DNA from: JASHUC01 sp963849095
Lineage (GTDB): Bacteria; Pseudomonadota; Gammaproteobacteria; Steroidobacterales; Steroidobacteraceae
Length of the DNA: 64,000 bases
Assembly: GCA_963849095.1 (NCBI GenBank)
Contig: CAWKGA010000002.1
Coordinates: forward strand, 182,080-246,079
Direction: 5' to 3'
Shown: one piece after another, positions 1 to 10,431 of the stretch
Numbering within the stretch: position 1 is the stretch's first letter
How the letters are laid out: every line of letters starts with the position of its first letter
Program-made: the position numbers and the translations under genes
Notes under the pieces: model-generated
The model's database searches: none
What the model saw: the letters and a program-made list of their open reading frames with translations, nothing else
Told to the model about the DNA's origin: nothing

Positions 1-1060
<1,060 letters not shown>

Positions 1061-1169
1061 GAGCGACACCTCCGAGAGCGGCCATCCCTGGATGGAAGAT
1101 CCCGTCGTGCCGTGCGAAAAGTTGGGGGGGCGCCGAGTGAGGCGGAGAGCCTGCGCAACCCTTGAGCAA

Positions 1170-1268
1170 CTTTCCTACGCCAGCATGACCTGGATCAGGT
1201 TCTAAGGGTCGCCATGCCGCGCCCGACGCGCCTGATGGCCTCTCAGCCCCTTGCCGGGGCTCCCCTAG
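1170..1268 (-). ncRNA. TPP riboswitch (THI box) upstream of thiC
   Basis: Read on the minus strand, this segment carries the conserved thiamine pyrophosphate aptamer. It has GGGGAGCC, then GGGGCTGAGAGG (about 1239-1250), a variable P3 arm, GACCCTTAGAACCTGATC and CATGCTGGCGTAGGAAA at 1171 onward. It lies between the divergent MarR gene and thiC. A small CCATCC/GGATGG hairpin at 1082-1095 sits just before the thiC ribosome site, which would suit translational control. That last point is inference. Confidence 0.93.
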
Positions 1269-1345
1269 CCTCACGAAAGTAGTACGACTCGAGGCGCCGG
1301 TCAATCCGATCGCGTGAGCGGCACCGCCGGCCGACATGCGGAGGC

Positions 1346-1834
1346 TCAGGCGCCGCCGCGGCGGGCGGCGTGCCGCTCGCCCTCCAGCTCCTCGACGCAC
1401 GTCCGCAGGAATTCGCGAAACTGCGCGCGCTCAAGCTTCGAGAGCCGCTCGAGCATGGCGCTCTCGACGCGCTCGACCTCGGCATCGCATCTGCGTAGCA
1501 CGCGGTCGCCCTTCGGTGTGAGGCCGATCTCGACGATGCGCCCGTGGCGAGCGTGGGGCTCACGCGCGACGATCCGGCTCTCCGCCATCGCCTGGACGAT
1601 CTCGTTCATGGACTGCGGCGAGACGAACGAGCGCCGGGCGAGCTGTGCGTTGGAAAGCGGCCCCCGGGCATGCAGGACGGAGAGCGCCGTGTACTGGGCG
1701 ACGGTCAGGCCGAAGCGGCGCGTCACCTCGGCGAGCCGCCGCCGCACCGCGCGCTCGAGGCGGCCCACCGAGTAGGCGATGCGTGACTGCGCCGCGGCGA
1801 CCGACGGCGCGCGTGAAGGCGGCTCCCGGCTCAT
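1346..1834 (-). CDS. MarR-family transcriptional regulator, probable repressor of the adjacent hydroxycinnamoyl-CoA lyase
   Basis: From the ATG at 1834 this is 162 residues, typical for MarR. The winged helix-turn-helix is visible: RRFGLTVAQYTALSVLHARGPLSNAQLARRSF, then the recognition helix VSPQSMNEIVQAM and the wing REPHARHGRIVEIGLTPKG. Longer starts at 1879 (ATG) and 1909 (GTG) are open. The GTG at 1909 would place the palindrome at 1888-1904 inside the gene, so the shorter start is preferred, although its ribosome site is weak. The gene is divergent from the lyase with that palindrome between them, the usual layout for FerC/CouR-type MarR repressors that respond to hydroxycinnamoyl-CoA thioesters. 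Ligand and target are inferred. Confidence 0.85.
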   Translation of the reverse strand: MSREPPSRAPSVAAAQSRIAYSVGRLERAVRRRLAEVTRRFGLTVAQYTALSVLHARGPLSNAQLARRSFVSPQSMNEIVQAMAESRIVAREPHARHGRIVEIGLTPKGDRVLRRCDAEVERVESAMLERLSKLERAQFREFLRTCVEELEGERHAARRGGA

Positions 1835-1887
1835 CCGCCGTCCGTTCGTCTTTCTTTTGTCCGCCGCGGGGTTTACCATGGCTCGAG

Positions 1888-1904
1888 TATCAGGATACCT
1901 GATA
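1888..1904. promoter_or_regulatory. Perfect 7-3-7 palindrome, likely MarR operator
   Basis: TATCAGG-ATA-CCTGATA is a perfect inverted repeat 25 nt upstream of the lyase ATG and 53 nt upstream of the chosen MarR ATG. Its length and position suit binding of a MarR dimer that would shut off both divergent genes. Confidence 0.65.
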
Positions 1905-1928
1905 TTCACTCATCGAGGGGTGGCAACC

Positions 1929-2759
1929 ATGTCGAGTTATGCGAATCGCTGGCAGGCGGTGCAGGTGGACGTGACGGAGGGGATCGCGTGGGTGACGCTC
2001 AACCGTCCCGAGAAACGCAACGCGATGAACCCGACGATGAACCGCGAGATGGCCGCCGTGCTCGAGACGCTCGAGCTCGATCCGGGGGCACAGGTGCTCG
2101 TGATCACCGGCGCCGGGGAATCCTGGAGCGCCGGCATGGATCTCAAGGAATACTTTCGGGAGACCGACAAGGCCCCGGAGGTCGCGCAGGAGAAGACCCG
2201 GCGCGAGGCCTCGCACTGGCAGTGGAAGCTTCTGCGGATGTACTCGAAGCCCACCATCGCGATGGTCAACGGGTGGTGCTTCGGCGGCGCATTCTCGCCG
2301 CTCGTCGCCTGCGATCTCGCCATCGCGGCGGACGAGGCGGTCTTCGGCCTCTCGGAGATCAACTGGGGCATCCCGCCCGGCAATCTCGTGAGCAAGGCGG
2401 TCGCGGACACGATGGGCCACCGCCAGGCGCTCCACTACATCATGACGGGCGAGACTTTCACGGGGCGGCAGGCGGCGGCGATGGGACTCGTCAACAAGAG
2501 CGTGCCGCGCGCGCAGCTCAAGGAGGAGACGACGGCGCTCGCGAAGATTCTGCTGCAGAAGAACCCCGTCGCGCTGCGCGCGGCGAAGAACGGCTTCAAG
2601 CGCTGCCGCGAGCTCACCTGGGAGCAGTCGGAGGACTACCTCTACGCGAAGGTCGACCAGGCCGTCTTCCGCGACCCGGAGAAGGGCCGCGCGGAGGGGC
2701 TCAAGCAATTCCTCGACGAGAAGAAGATCAAGCCGGGACTTCAGACCTACAAGCGCTGA
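1929..2759 (+). CDS. p-Hydroxycinnamoyl-CoA hydratase/lyase (feruloyl-CoA hydratase/lyase)
   Basis: The enzyme hydrates and cleaves feruloyl-, coumaroyl- or caffeoyl-CoA to acetyl-CoA and the aromatic aldehyde (vanillin from ferulate). The 276-residue protein resembles the characterised Pseudomonas HCHL along its whole length as I recall that sequence: NRPEKRNAMNPTMNREM, SAGMDLKEYFRE, MVNGWCFGGAFSPLVACDLA, GLSEINWGIPPGN and a KPGLQTYKR terminus. Residues at the HCHL positions Ser123, Glu143 and Tyr239 are all present. The ATG at 1929 aligns with the family N-terminus; an upstream in-frame ATG at 1779 runs through the MarR gene and is rejected. No CoA ligase or vanillin dehydrogenase lies next to it, so the rest of the pathway must be elsewhere. 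Confidence 0.93.
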   Translation: MSSYANRWQAVQVDVTEGIAWVTLNRPEKRNAMNPTMNREMAAVLETLELDPGAQVLVITGAGESWSAGMDLKEYFRETDKAPEVAQEKTRREASHWQWKLLRMYSKPTIAMVNGWCFGGAFSPLVACDLAIAADEAVFGLSEINWGIPPGNLVSKAVADTMGHRQALHYIMTGETFTGRQAAAMGLVNKSVPRAQLKEETTALAKILLQKNPVALRAAKNGFKRCRELTWEQSEDYLYAKVDQAVFRDPEKGRAEGLKQFLDEKKIKPGLQTYKR

Positions 2760-2825
2760 CCCGCCGGTCGGCGGTCCGACGCGCGGCATACTTCGAGCGC
2801 CGCGCGGGACCCGCGCGGCGGGCCG

Positions 2826-3488
2826 CTATGCGCGGTGCTGCAACCGATAGATAGCGGTGTGCAGCGCCGTGACGCCTTGCGCGGCGAACCGCGGCTCCGC
2901 CGCCAGGACGTCGCGGCGTTCGAGCAACGACACGTCCCAATCCGCCTCGAGCAGCTCGCGCACTTCGCCCTCCTCCACTGAGAACGGGGGACCGTCACGC
3001 TGGTCCTGCGCATACTCGAGCGTGATCATCAGTCCGCGGCATCCTCGCGGCAGCCGCGCATAGACCCGGTCCGCGTACTGCCGCCGCATCTGCGGCGGGA
3101 GAGCGATCAGGGCCGCACGATCGTACAGCCCGGAGCAGCTGCCGAGCTCCAGCGTGTCGAGGGCCATCACGTCGCCGCAGACCACCTCGATATTCCCCGC
3201 CGTGAAATGCCTGCCGTGCGGTGCATCGCGCGCGACCGGTTCCAGATGATTCTCGGCGAAGAACTGCTCGACGGCGATCAAAGAGAGCTCGACGCCGAGC
3301 ACGCGGAAGCCCTGCGCGGCAAGCCAGACCATGTCGAGGGACTTGCCCGCAAGCGGCACGAGAACTCGGGCGCCGCGCGGCGGTAGCGCGACCGCGGACC
3401 AATGCTTCTCGAGCAACGGCATCACCCGGTCGTTGTGCCAGCCGATTTGGCCCTTGCGCCAGCGTTCGAGCCAGAACTCACGATTCAC
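2826..3488 (-). CDS. tpm: Thiopurine S-methyltransferase family protein
   Basis: This is a SAM-dependent methyltransferase of the bacterial TPMT family, which methylates thiopurines and, in some bacteria, selenium or tellurium oxyanions. From a GTG at 3488 it is 220 residues and opens with the family signature NREFWLERWRKGQIGWHND. The SAM fold follows: RVLVPLAGKSLDMVWLAAQGFRVLGVELS, then GLYDRAALIALPPQMRRQYAD and GLMITLEY. No ATG suits the family N-terminus; the open frame extends upstream but antisense to gntR, so that extension is rejected. It is divergent from gntR. The physiological substrate cannot be read from sequence. Confidence 0.88.
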   Translation of the reverse strand: MNREFWLERWRKGQIGWHNDRVMPLLEKHWSAVALPPRGARVLVPLAGKSLDMVWLAAQGFRVLGVELSLIAVEQFFAENHLEPVARDAPHGRHFTAGNIEVVCGDVMALDTLELGSCSGLYDRAALIALPPQMRRQYADRVYARLPRGCRGLMITLEYAQDQRDGPPFSVEEGEVRELLEADWDVSLLERRDVLAAEPRFAAQGVTALHTAIYRLQHRA

Positions 3489-3575
3489 GACGGCATCCTC
3501 CAACCGCAGGCGCTCGGCCGGCGAGCGCAGCTTACAGCGCAGAGCAGGAACGTCGCGGCACGGCGAGCCCCTGGC

Positions 3576-3611
3576 TTGACTATCTGTGTTCTTCGTATAT
3601 ACTGTGTATAT
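3576..3611 (+). promoter_or_regulatory. gntR promoter with overlapping inverted-repeat operator
   Basis: A near-consensus promoter is visible: -35 TTGACT at 3576-3581, a 16-nt spacer and -10 TATACT at 3598-3603. A perfect 6-3-6 inverted repeat, ATATAC-TGT-GTATAT at 3597-3611, covers the -10 element and ends 4 nt before the gntR ATG. This suits autorepression by the YtrA-type regulator. The start point would fall within about 6 nt of the ATG, so the transcript would be nearly leaderless. Confidence 0.7.
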
Positions 3612-3615
3612 TAAG

Positions 3616-4008
3616 ATGAACAGTGACCTCGTAATCTCCCAGGCCGATGGACGGCCGATGTATCTCCAGCTGATGGAGCAGATCCGGCGTCGAATAGCCG
3701 CGGGAGACTGGCAGGCGGGATACGAGCTACCGTCCATCCGGGCGCTCGCCGCGGACGTTCGAGTCAGTGTCATCACGGTGAAACGCGCGTATCTCGAACT
3801 GGAGCGCGAAGGGGTGATCGTGACACGGCAGGGCAAGGGATCGTTCGTGGCGGACGGCGCGGACCTCGGACGGCGCTTGCAGCTGCAGGAGCTCGACGAG
3901 CACCTCGCGGCCGCCGCCACGCTCTCCCTCGTCCTGGGGCTCGACCCGGATGAGGTTGAAGGGCGCCTCCGCGAGGCTCGCGAGCACATCACGAAGGGCA
4001 ACGCGTGA
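3616..4008 (+). CDS. GntR-family regulator, YtrA subfamily
   Basis: A DNA-binding repressor of 130 residues. Residues 8-75 form the GntR winged helix: GRPMYLQLMEQIRRRIAAGDWQAGYELPSIRALAADVRVSVITVKRAYLELEREGVIVTRQGKGSFV. A short helical tail replaces the large effector domain, which is the YtrA hallmark. Such genes usually head ABC transporter operons, as here: the next gene starts inside its stop codon (GTGA overlap). The ATG at 3616 is preferred over the in-frame GTG at 3586, which lies inside the promoter. It probably controls itself and the downstream exporter genes through the repeat at 3597-3611; the inducer is unknown. Confidence 0.9.
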   Translation: MNSDLVISQADGRPMYLQLMEQIRRRIAAGDWQAGYELPSIRALAADVRVSVITVKRAYLELEREGVIVTRQGKGSFVADGADLGRRLQLQELDEHLAAAATLSLVLGLDPDEVEGRLREAREHITKGNA

Positions 4009-4901
4009 GCGCCCTAGCTCTCGAACTCGACGGGGTCGAGAAATCCTATCCGTACTTCCGGCTGCAGGACGTTCGGATGCGGCTCGCGCCTGGGGAGATC
4101 ATGGGCTTCATCGGACCGAACGGCGCCGGCAAGTCGACGACGATCCGGATCCTGATGGGATTCGTGCGGCACGACCGCGGTGAAGTGCGAGCGCTCGGGC
4201 ACCCGATCCCAGCGGAGCAGGCCGCTGCCAAGCGGCATATCGGCTACGTATCCGAGGAGATGCGGCTCTTCGGCCAGGCGACGCTGCAGTGGCACATGGA
4301 CTTCGTCGCCTCGAGCTATCCAGGCTGGGACTCGCAGTACGCAAAAACTCTGCTGCGCCGCTTCGACCTGCGCCCCGAGCAGGCGGCGAGGCAACTGTCG
4401 CACGGGCAACACATGAAGGCGATGCTGCTGCTCGCGCTGGCGCGCCGCCCGCGCCTGCTCGTGCTCGATGAGCCGATGACCGGGCTCGATCCGGTCGCGC
4501 GGCACGAGATGCTCGCCGAGCTCATGGAAGTGCTCACCGACGACAACCGCTCCGTGCTCTTCTCCTCACACCACACGCAGGACGTGGAGCAGATCTCGGA
4601 TCGGATCACCTTCATCGACCGGGGGCGGATCATCGAGTCGAGCGACAAGGAGACGTTCCTCGAACGCTGGAGACGATTGCACCTCGAGCTGCCGGCCGGC
4701 GGGCAGCTGCCCGTGCATCCCGGAGTGATCGACGTGAAAGGGAGCGGCCGCTCGAGCATCGTCACGACGAATGCCTTCACCGCCGAACTCGGCGCGGCAT
4801 ATGAGCAAGCCGGCGCGCGGGTCCGGGAGATCCAGCACATGACGCTCGAGGAGATCTTCGTGGCCGAGGTGCTGGCAAGTCGCAAGGAGGGCATCGCATG
4901 A
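4005..4901 (+). CDS. ABC transporter ATP-binding protein (YtrB-like)
   Basis: Cytoplasmic ATPase subunit of an ABC-2 type exporter, 298 residues. Walker A GPNGAGKST is at 37-45, the signature motif reads LSHGQ (131-135) instead of LSGGQ, Walker B with the catalytic Glu is LLVLDEP at 151-157, the D-loop GLDP follows, and the H-loop His is in LFSSHHTQDVEQ. A C-terminal domain of about 80 residues follows the ATPase core, as in YtrB/CcmA-like proteins. The GTG start overlaps the gntR stop, and the gene ends overlapping the permease ATG (ATGA). The two genes are thus translationally coupled and probably encode one transporter. Confidence 0.9.
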   Translation: MSALALELDGVEKSYPYFRLQDVRMRLAPGEIMGFIGPNGAGKSTTIRILMGFVRHDRGEVRALGHPIPAEQAAAKRHIGYVSEEMRLFGQATLQWHMDFVASSYPGWDSQYAKTLLRRFDLRPEQAARQLSHGQHMKAMLLLALARRPRLLVLDEPMTGLDPVARHEMLAELMEVLTDDNRSVLFSSHHTQDVEQISDRITFIDRGRIIESSDKETFLERWRRLHLELPAGGQLPVHPGVIDVKGSGRSSIVTTNAFTAELGAAYEQAGARVREIQHMTLEEIFVAEVLASRKEGIA

Positions 4902-5566
4902 GCGGCTCGATGCTGTGGCGGTTCGTCCGCAAGGACCTCTACTTCAACCGCGGATTGATGGCAGCTTCGAGCGCGATTGGGCTCGCCGGCTTGTGCCTCC
5001 AGAACCTCGGCGATACGGCCGCCTACTCGGCAACGATCATGTTCGTTACCGCCTTGATCCTGGTGTCCGTCTTCATCTGCATGCGCGGCATCTTCGGCGA
5101 GCGCAAGGAGAAGGCTCTCGCCTTCGCGCTGAGCTTTCCCATCTCCCCGGGGCAGTACCTCGCAGCCAAGGTCACTGGGGCGCTCACATGCTTCCTCGTG
5201 CCCGGCGTGGTGCTCGGCTTGGGCGGCCTCGTCATGATCGAGCTCGGGCAGATCGCGCCTGGCATCATTCCAGTCTCTGTCGCCCTTTGGCTGGGCTTCC
5301 TCGATGAATTCTGCTTGATGCTGGCCGTCACGTTCTTCAGTGACTCGGACAACTGGACCGGCGTCACCATCGCGACGATCAGTATCTCGACGAGCTTCTT
5401 TTTCTATTTCGTCCTTCGCATGCACTCCGTTTACGCGACGATGCGCGGCCCGACTGCGGTCTGGAGCCAGCCGCTGATCGGCGTCATCACGGCCGAGCTC
5501 GCTGTGATGGCGCTGATCGCAGCGATCGTGTGGTTCTTCCTCGCACGCAAGCGGGACTTCATCTGA
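4898..5566 (+). CDS. ABC-2 type transporter permease
   Basis: Membrane subunit of 222 residues with about six hydrophobic segments, for example AYSATIMFVTALILVSVFIC, GVVLGLGGLVMIEL, TISISTSFFFYFVL and the last segment AELAVMALIAAIVWFFLA. The stretch GERKEKALAFALSFPISPGQYLAAK between the first membrane segments is typical of ABC-2 permeases. It overlaps the preceding ATPase by 4 nt and is followed 26 nt later by a second ATPase gene. The substrate cannot be deduced. Confidence 0.83.
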   Translation: MSGSMLWRFVRKDLYFNRGLMAASSAIGLAGLCLQNLGDTAAYSATIMFVTALILVSVFICMRGIFGERKEKALAFALSFPISPGQYLAAKVTGALTCFLVPGVVLGLGGLVMIELGQIAPGIIPVSVALWLGFLDEFCLMLAVTFFSDSDNWTGVTIATISISTSFFFYFVLRMHSVYATMRGPTAVWSQPLIGVITAELAVMALIAAIVWFFLARKRDFI

Positions 5567-5592
5567 GCATCAGTCAAGGGAGCGAGCCGAAC

Positions 5593-6522
<930 letters not shown>

Positions 6523-6563
6523 CAGGTGTTATGGTTATATAGAACACTAGTACTGGGTGCCGT

Positions 6564-7340
6564 ATGATTACGTCCCTTCCGATTCCCATGTCCGCATCGC
6601 GAGTGCTCCGCGCCTATCTCATCGAGGCGAAGTACGAGATCATCCAGAAGCTACGCATGCCGGCGTTCGTGATCCCGCTCTTGCTCCTGCCGCCCGGCAT
6701 CTACCTTCTGGTCCTGGTGCTCGCGAGCCACGACATCCATGTGCATCCCGCCGTGGCCAATTTCATGTTCGCCGGATTCGCAGTGTTTGCCCTCGCCGGG
6801 CCAGCGCTGTTCGGTGTCGGCTGTACCCTCGCCGTCGAGCGCGATGCGGGCCTCATGACGCTCAAGCGTGCCCTGCCGGCGCCGAAAGGCGCCTACCTCA
6901 TCTCCAAGACCTTCATGGCCGTCGTGTTCGCCGCCTTGGCAATGGGCGCGGTCCTGGCCGCCGCACTGCTCGTCGGAAAGGTCAGCTTCACCGCGATGCA
7001 GCTGCTCGCATTCTCGGCCGTCGCGCTCGCCGGTATGGTGCCCCTCTGCGCCCTCGGACTGTGGATCGGTGTGTACGCTTCCGGCTCCGCCGCGCCCGGC
7101 CTCACGCAGCTCATTTACTTGCCCATGCTGTATCTGTCGGGACTGTTCTTTCCCCTGCCGAAGGTCCTGCAGCCCTGGGCCGTGATCTGGCCGGCGTTTC
7201 ACCTCGAGCAGCTCGCGCTCCGCGCGAGCGGCCTGGCGCAGCAGAGCCTGTCCAGCCCGGCGATGTCAGTGGCGATCCTCGGCGCGATCACCCTCCTCTT
7301 CGGCGGCCTGGCGATGCGCCGGCTCGCGCGAGCCGGCTGA
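6564..7340 (+). CDS. ABC-2 type transporter permease
   Basis: A 258-residue integral membrane protein with six predicted helices: residues about 34-54 (FVIPLLLLPPGIYLLVLVLA), 65-90, then VVFAALAMGAVLAAALLV, LLAFSAVALAGMVPLCALGLW, LIYLPMLYLSGLFFP and AILGAITLLFGGLAM. The ERDAGLMTLKRALPAPKGAYLISK segment after the second helix and the SGLFFPLPKVLQP motif are characteristic of ABC-2/DrrB-type permeases. It is the expected partner of the preceding ATPase. A 197-bp gap follows; I see only an unconvincing 46-codon reading frame there. Confidence 0.85.
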   Translation: MITSLPIPMSASRVLRAYLIEAKYEIIQKLRMPAFVIPLLLLPPGIYLLVLVLASHDIHVHPAVANFMFAGFAVFALAGPALFGVGCTLAVERDAGLMTLKRALPAPKGAYLISKTFMAVVFAALAMGAVLAAALLVGKVSFTAMQLLAFSAVALAGMVPLCALGLWIGVYASGSAAPGLTQLIYLPMLYLSGLFFPLPKVLQPWAVIWPAFHLEQLALRASGLAQQSLSSPAMSVAILGAITLLFGGLAMRRLARAG

Positions 7341-7537
7341 CTCCACCGCCCGTCCGCATTGAGGCGCGCCCGTCCGGCAAAAGAAGGTATTCGTCGCATC
7401 ATGAATTGCCGCAAACCGACTTCCGATACCTTGGGTCTCAATGAGCGCCCGGGCGAGCGTGCGACCATGAGGCCTTCAGACGCATCTGACACTGCCATGA
7501 GCGCCCAACCCAACCTCCAAGATCCCAGGCAGCTGCC

Positions 7538-9043
7538 ATGAGCATCGAGCGACGTCCGACCCAACTGCTCCGCTGCGCCGGCGCGGCGATCGTGCTCGCC
7601 CTCTCCGCTTGCGCGGTCGGACCGAACTACCATCCCCCGGCCCGGCCTACGCAGGACGGGTATACCGCCGAGGGGCTGCCCGCGCAGACGGTATCCACCG
7701 GCGTCGCCGGCCCGGGCGGGGAAGCGCAGAGCTTCGAGCCCGGCCGCGACCTGCCTGGGGAGTGGTGGACGCTGTTCGGCTCGGCCAAGCTCAACGCCCT
7801 CATCGAGCGGGCCATGGCGAACTACCCCGACATCGCCGTCCAGCAGGCCGCCCTGCGTGGAGACCGGGAGAGCGTGAGGGCCGAGGAAGGCTCTTTCCTG
7901 CCGCAGGTGCAAGGCGTGGGATACGCCTCGCGGGCCCAGACGCCCGGCGCGCTGTACTTCCCGGGCTTTCCCAACTTCATTGAGAACTTCTTTGAGGCCG
8001 AGGTGGGCTTCTCCTACACGTTCGATATCTTCGGCAAAGAGCGGCGCACCGTCGAGGGGTTGCAGGCGCAGGCCCTGCAGCAGAGCTTCGTGCTCGAGGC
8101 GAGCTATCTGACGCTCACGTCCGACGTTGTGACCGCTGCGATTCAGGTCGCCTCGGACCGCGACCAGATCGCCGCCACGCGCGAGATCATCGCCAGCGAG
8201 GAGCAGCAGCTCTCCATCGTCCAGCGACTCTACGGGCTCGGCAGCAAAGCTCGCTCGGACGTTCTCCAGCAGCAATCGACTCTCGCCACCGCCCGCGCGA
8301 CGCTCCCTCCCCTGCAGCAGCAACTCGCGGTCGCCGAGCATAACCTCGCTGTCCTCACCGGCCGCTCCCCGCGGGACGCCCAGCCGGTTGAGCTGCAACT
8401 CTCCGACCTCAATCTGCCGAAGGACATTCCGGTGAGCCTCCCCTCGTCCCTCGTAGCGCAGCGGCCGGATATCCGCCAGCAGGCGGCCGTCGTGCACCAG
8501 ATGAGCGCCCAGATCGGAATCGCCACGGCCAACATGCTGCCCCAGCTCACCCTGACGAACACCTCATTCGGTAATGAGTCCACGAACGCGGCCACCTTGG
8601 CCGAGGCCGCCACCGGCGTCTGGAGCCTCGGCGGCCAAATCACCGCGCCGCTGTTCCAGGGCGGCACGCTACGCGCGAAGCGCCGCGCGGCGGTGGATGC
8701 CTATGATCAGGCGGTCGCCCAGTACCGGTTGGTTGTGCTCCAGGCGTTCCAGAAAGTCGCCGATCAGCTCACGGCGCTCCAGAACGACGCGCAGGCCCTC
8801 AAGGCACAACGCGATGCGGTCGAGGCTGCCCAGGCCACTCTCAACTTGATCCAGCAGCAATACGCCGTCGGCGCGGTGGATTCCGCGACCCTGTTGACGG
8901 CGCAGAATAGCTATCAGCAGGCCCGCCTCAGCTATGTGGTCGCACTCGCGAGCCGCTACACTGACACCGTCACGCTCTTCGCAGCGCTCGGGGGCGGCTG
9001 GTGGCATCGCAACGATCCCGGCACGCTGCCGGGGCTCCGGTAA
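7538..9043 (+). CDS. Outer-membrane efflux lipoprotein, NodT/OprM-type
   Basis: An outer-membrane channel of the TolC superfamily for a tripartite exporter, 501 residues. It begins with a lipoprotein signal ending LSAC (acylated Cys25) followed by AVGPNYHPP, the classic start of NodT-type factors. Two OEP repeats follow, with family landmarks LNALIERAMANYPDIAVQQAALR, YTFDIFGKERRTVEG, QRPDIRQQAAVVHQMSAQIGIA and LGGQITAPLFQGGTLRAKRRAA. It is intact and directly precedes the broken adaptor gene by 11 nt, so the three-part pump is recognisable. Confidence 0.93.
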   Translation: MSIERRPTQLLRCAGAAIVLALSACAVGPNYHPPARPTQDGYTAEGLPAQTVSTGVAGPGGEAQSFEPGRDLPGEWWTLFGSAKLNALIERAMANYPDIAVQQAALRGDRESVRAEEGSFLPQVQGVGYASRAQTPGALYFPGFPNFIENFFEAEVGFSYTFDIFGKERRTVEGLQAQALQQSFVLEASYLTLTSDVVTAAIQVASDRDQIAATREIIASEEQQLSIVQRLYGLGSKARSDVLQQQSTLATARATLPPLQQQLAVAEHNLAVLTGRSPRDAQPVELQLSDLNLPKDIPVSLPSSLVAQRPDIRQQAAVVHQMSAQIGIATANMLPQLTLTNTSFGNESTNAATLAEAATGVWSLGGQITAPLFQGGTLRAKRRAAVDAYDQAVAQYRLVVLQAFQKVADQLTALQNDAQALKAQRDAVEAAQATLNLIQQQYAVGAVDSATLLTAQNSYQQARLSYVVALASRYTDTVTLFAALGGGWWHRNDPGTLPGLR

Positions 9044-9054
9044 GGACCTCGTCT

Positions 9055-10354
9055 ATGAATGAGAAATCCTCGCTTCTCGATCAGTTGAGGATCGACCGGC
9101 CGCCACCGGAGCCTGCGCAGCATAGGACGCCGGCGGGGAGCCACAGGCCTCGTCATCGGCATCGTTGTGGTCCTATCTGGCCGCAGGCGGCGGCGTCGCG
9201 TACTGGAAGGTCTCACAGGCCGAGGCCATTCCGGTGCAGCAGGTGGTCGCGCGCGCGATCACATCGGGCAGCACGGGCGCCCCGGTGGTCGGCTCCCTGC
9301 TCGATGCCTCGGGGTACGTCGTGGCGCTGCGCGACGCGACAGTGTCGGCGAAGCAAATCTACAAGGTGAAGGAGATGCTGGTCAATCAGGGCGACAGCGT
9401 CGAAGACCGGCCAAGTCATCGCGCGTCCTGGACGACACCTACGTCCGCGCGGCGCTCCAGGCAGTCGGAGGCGCAAGTTGGCCCAGGCTCGGGCCTCGCT
9501 CGCCCAGGCGCAGCTCGCCGCGGACGACGCCCGGCCCACCTTCCTGCGCGAGCAGAAGGAGCTCGCCGAGGGGCTGATCAGCCAGGATGCCTTCGATACC
9601 ACCAAGGCCAGCTACGATGCCGCCGTGGCGGCGGTCGAGGTCGACAAGCAAACCCTGGCGGTCGACGAGTCCAACATCGTGGAAAACCAGACGCTACGAG
9701 CACGACACGCTGATCCGCTCGCCCTTCGACGGCGTGGTCACCGTAAAGAGTGCGCAGCCCGGACAGATCGTCTCGCCGTCGTTCTCGGGCGGAGGCGGAC
9801 TCGCCGAGATCGTGGACATGAACTCGCTCGAAGTCGATGTCGATGTGAGCGAGAACTACATCAGCCGCGTGCACCCGGACCAGCCGGCGACGATCACCCT
9901 CGACGCCTACCCCGACTGGCACATTCCCGCCCATGTGATCGCGATCATCCCAACCGCCGATAAATCCAAGGCGACAGTGTCGGTGCGGGTGGGCTTCAAG
10001 GAGGGGGACCCCCGCGTCCTCCCTCAGATGGGCGCGCGGGTGTCGTTCCTCGCCGATGCGCCCCCCGCCGGTGCCTCACCTGCAGCTGCGGACTCGGGCT
10101 CGGCGTCCTCGCCGTCGGTCGCCGGGAACACGGCCGTCACCATTCCCTCCGCGGCTGTCGAAACCAACAGCGACTCGAGCACGGGTACCGTATTCGTGAT
10201 CAACGGCAACACGGTCGCGGGGCGCTCGGTGCGGCTCGGCGCGCGCAGCGGCGACAACCAGTGGATCCTCTCGGGTCTCGACCCCGGCGTGAACGTCGCG
10301 ATCGGGGATTTCAGCAAGCTTCACGATGGGGTGAGAGTCCGTATCACGCAGTAA
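9055..10354 (+). pseudogene. HlyD/MacA-type periplasmic adaptor, disrupted by several frameshifts
   Basis: Homology to an RND/MacA-type membrane-fusion protein is clear but spread over all three frames. MNEKSSLLDQLRIDRPPPEP starts at 9055. The membrane anchor (GLVIGIVVVLSG) is in another frame. YWKVSQAEAIPVQQVV to LVNQGDSV is in a third (about 9200-9410). LDDTYVRAALQ, QSEAQV and AQARASLAQAQLAADDARP each need a further shift before 9490. A last shift near 9695 leads into YEHDTLIRSPFDGVVTVKSAQPGQIV, which then reads cleanly to 10354. At least six single-base-scale indels lie in about 550 bp. As written, only the C-terminal half could be made. Decay or local assembly error are both possible. Confidence 0.85.
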
Positions 10355-10431
10355 GTGGGAATTCGGGCGGTCACCCGCGCGAGTCCTTCAAGTCGATCGT
10401 CGCACAAAGTGTCAACAAGAGGGCGGCATTC

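Noticed and set aside
7401..7541. 46-codon reading frame in the gap before the outer-membrane factor
   Set aside because: No ribosome site, no recognisable features, and composition like non-coding DNA. It overlaps the next ATG only by chance.
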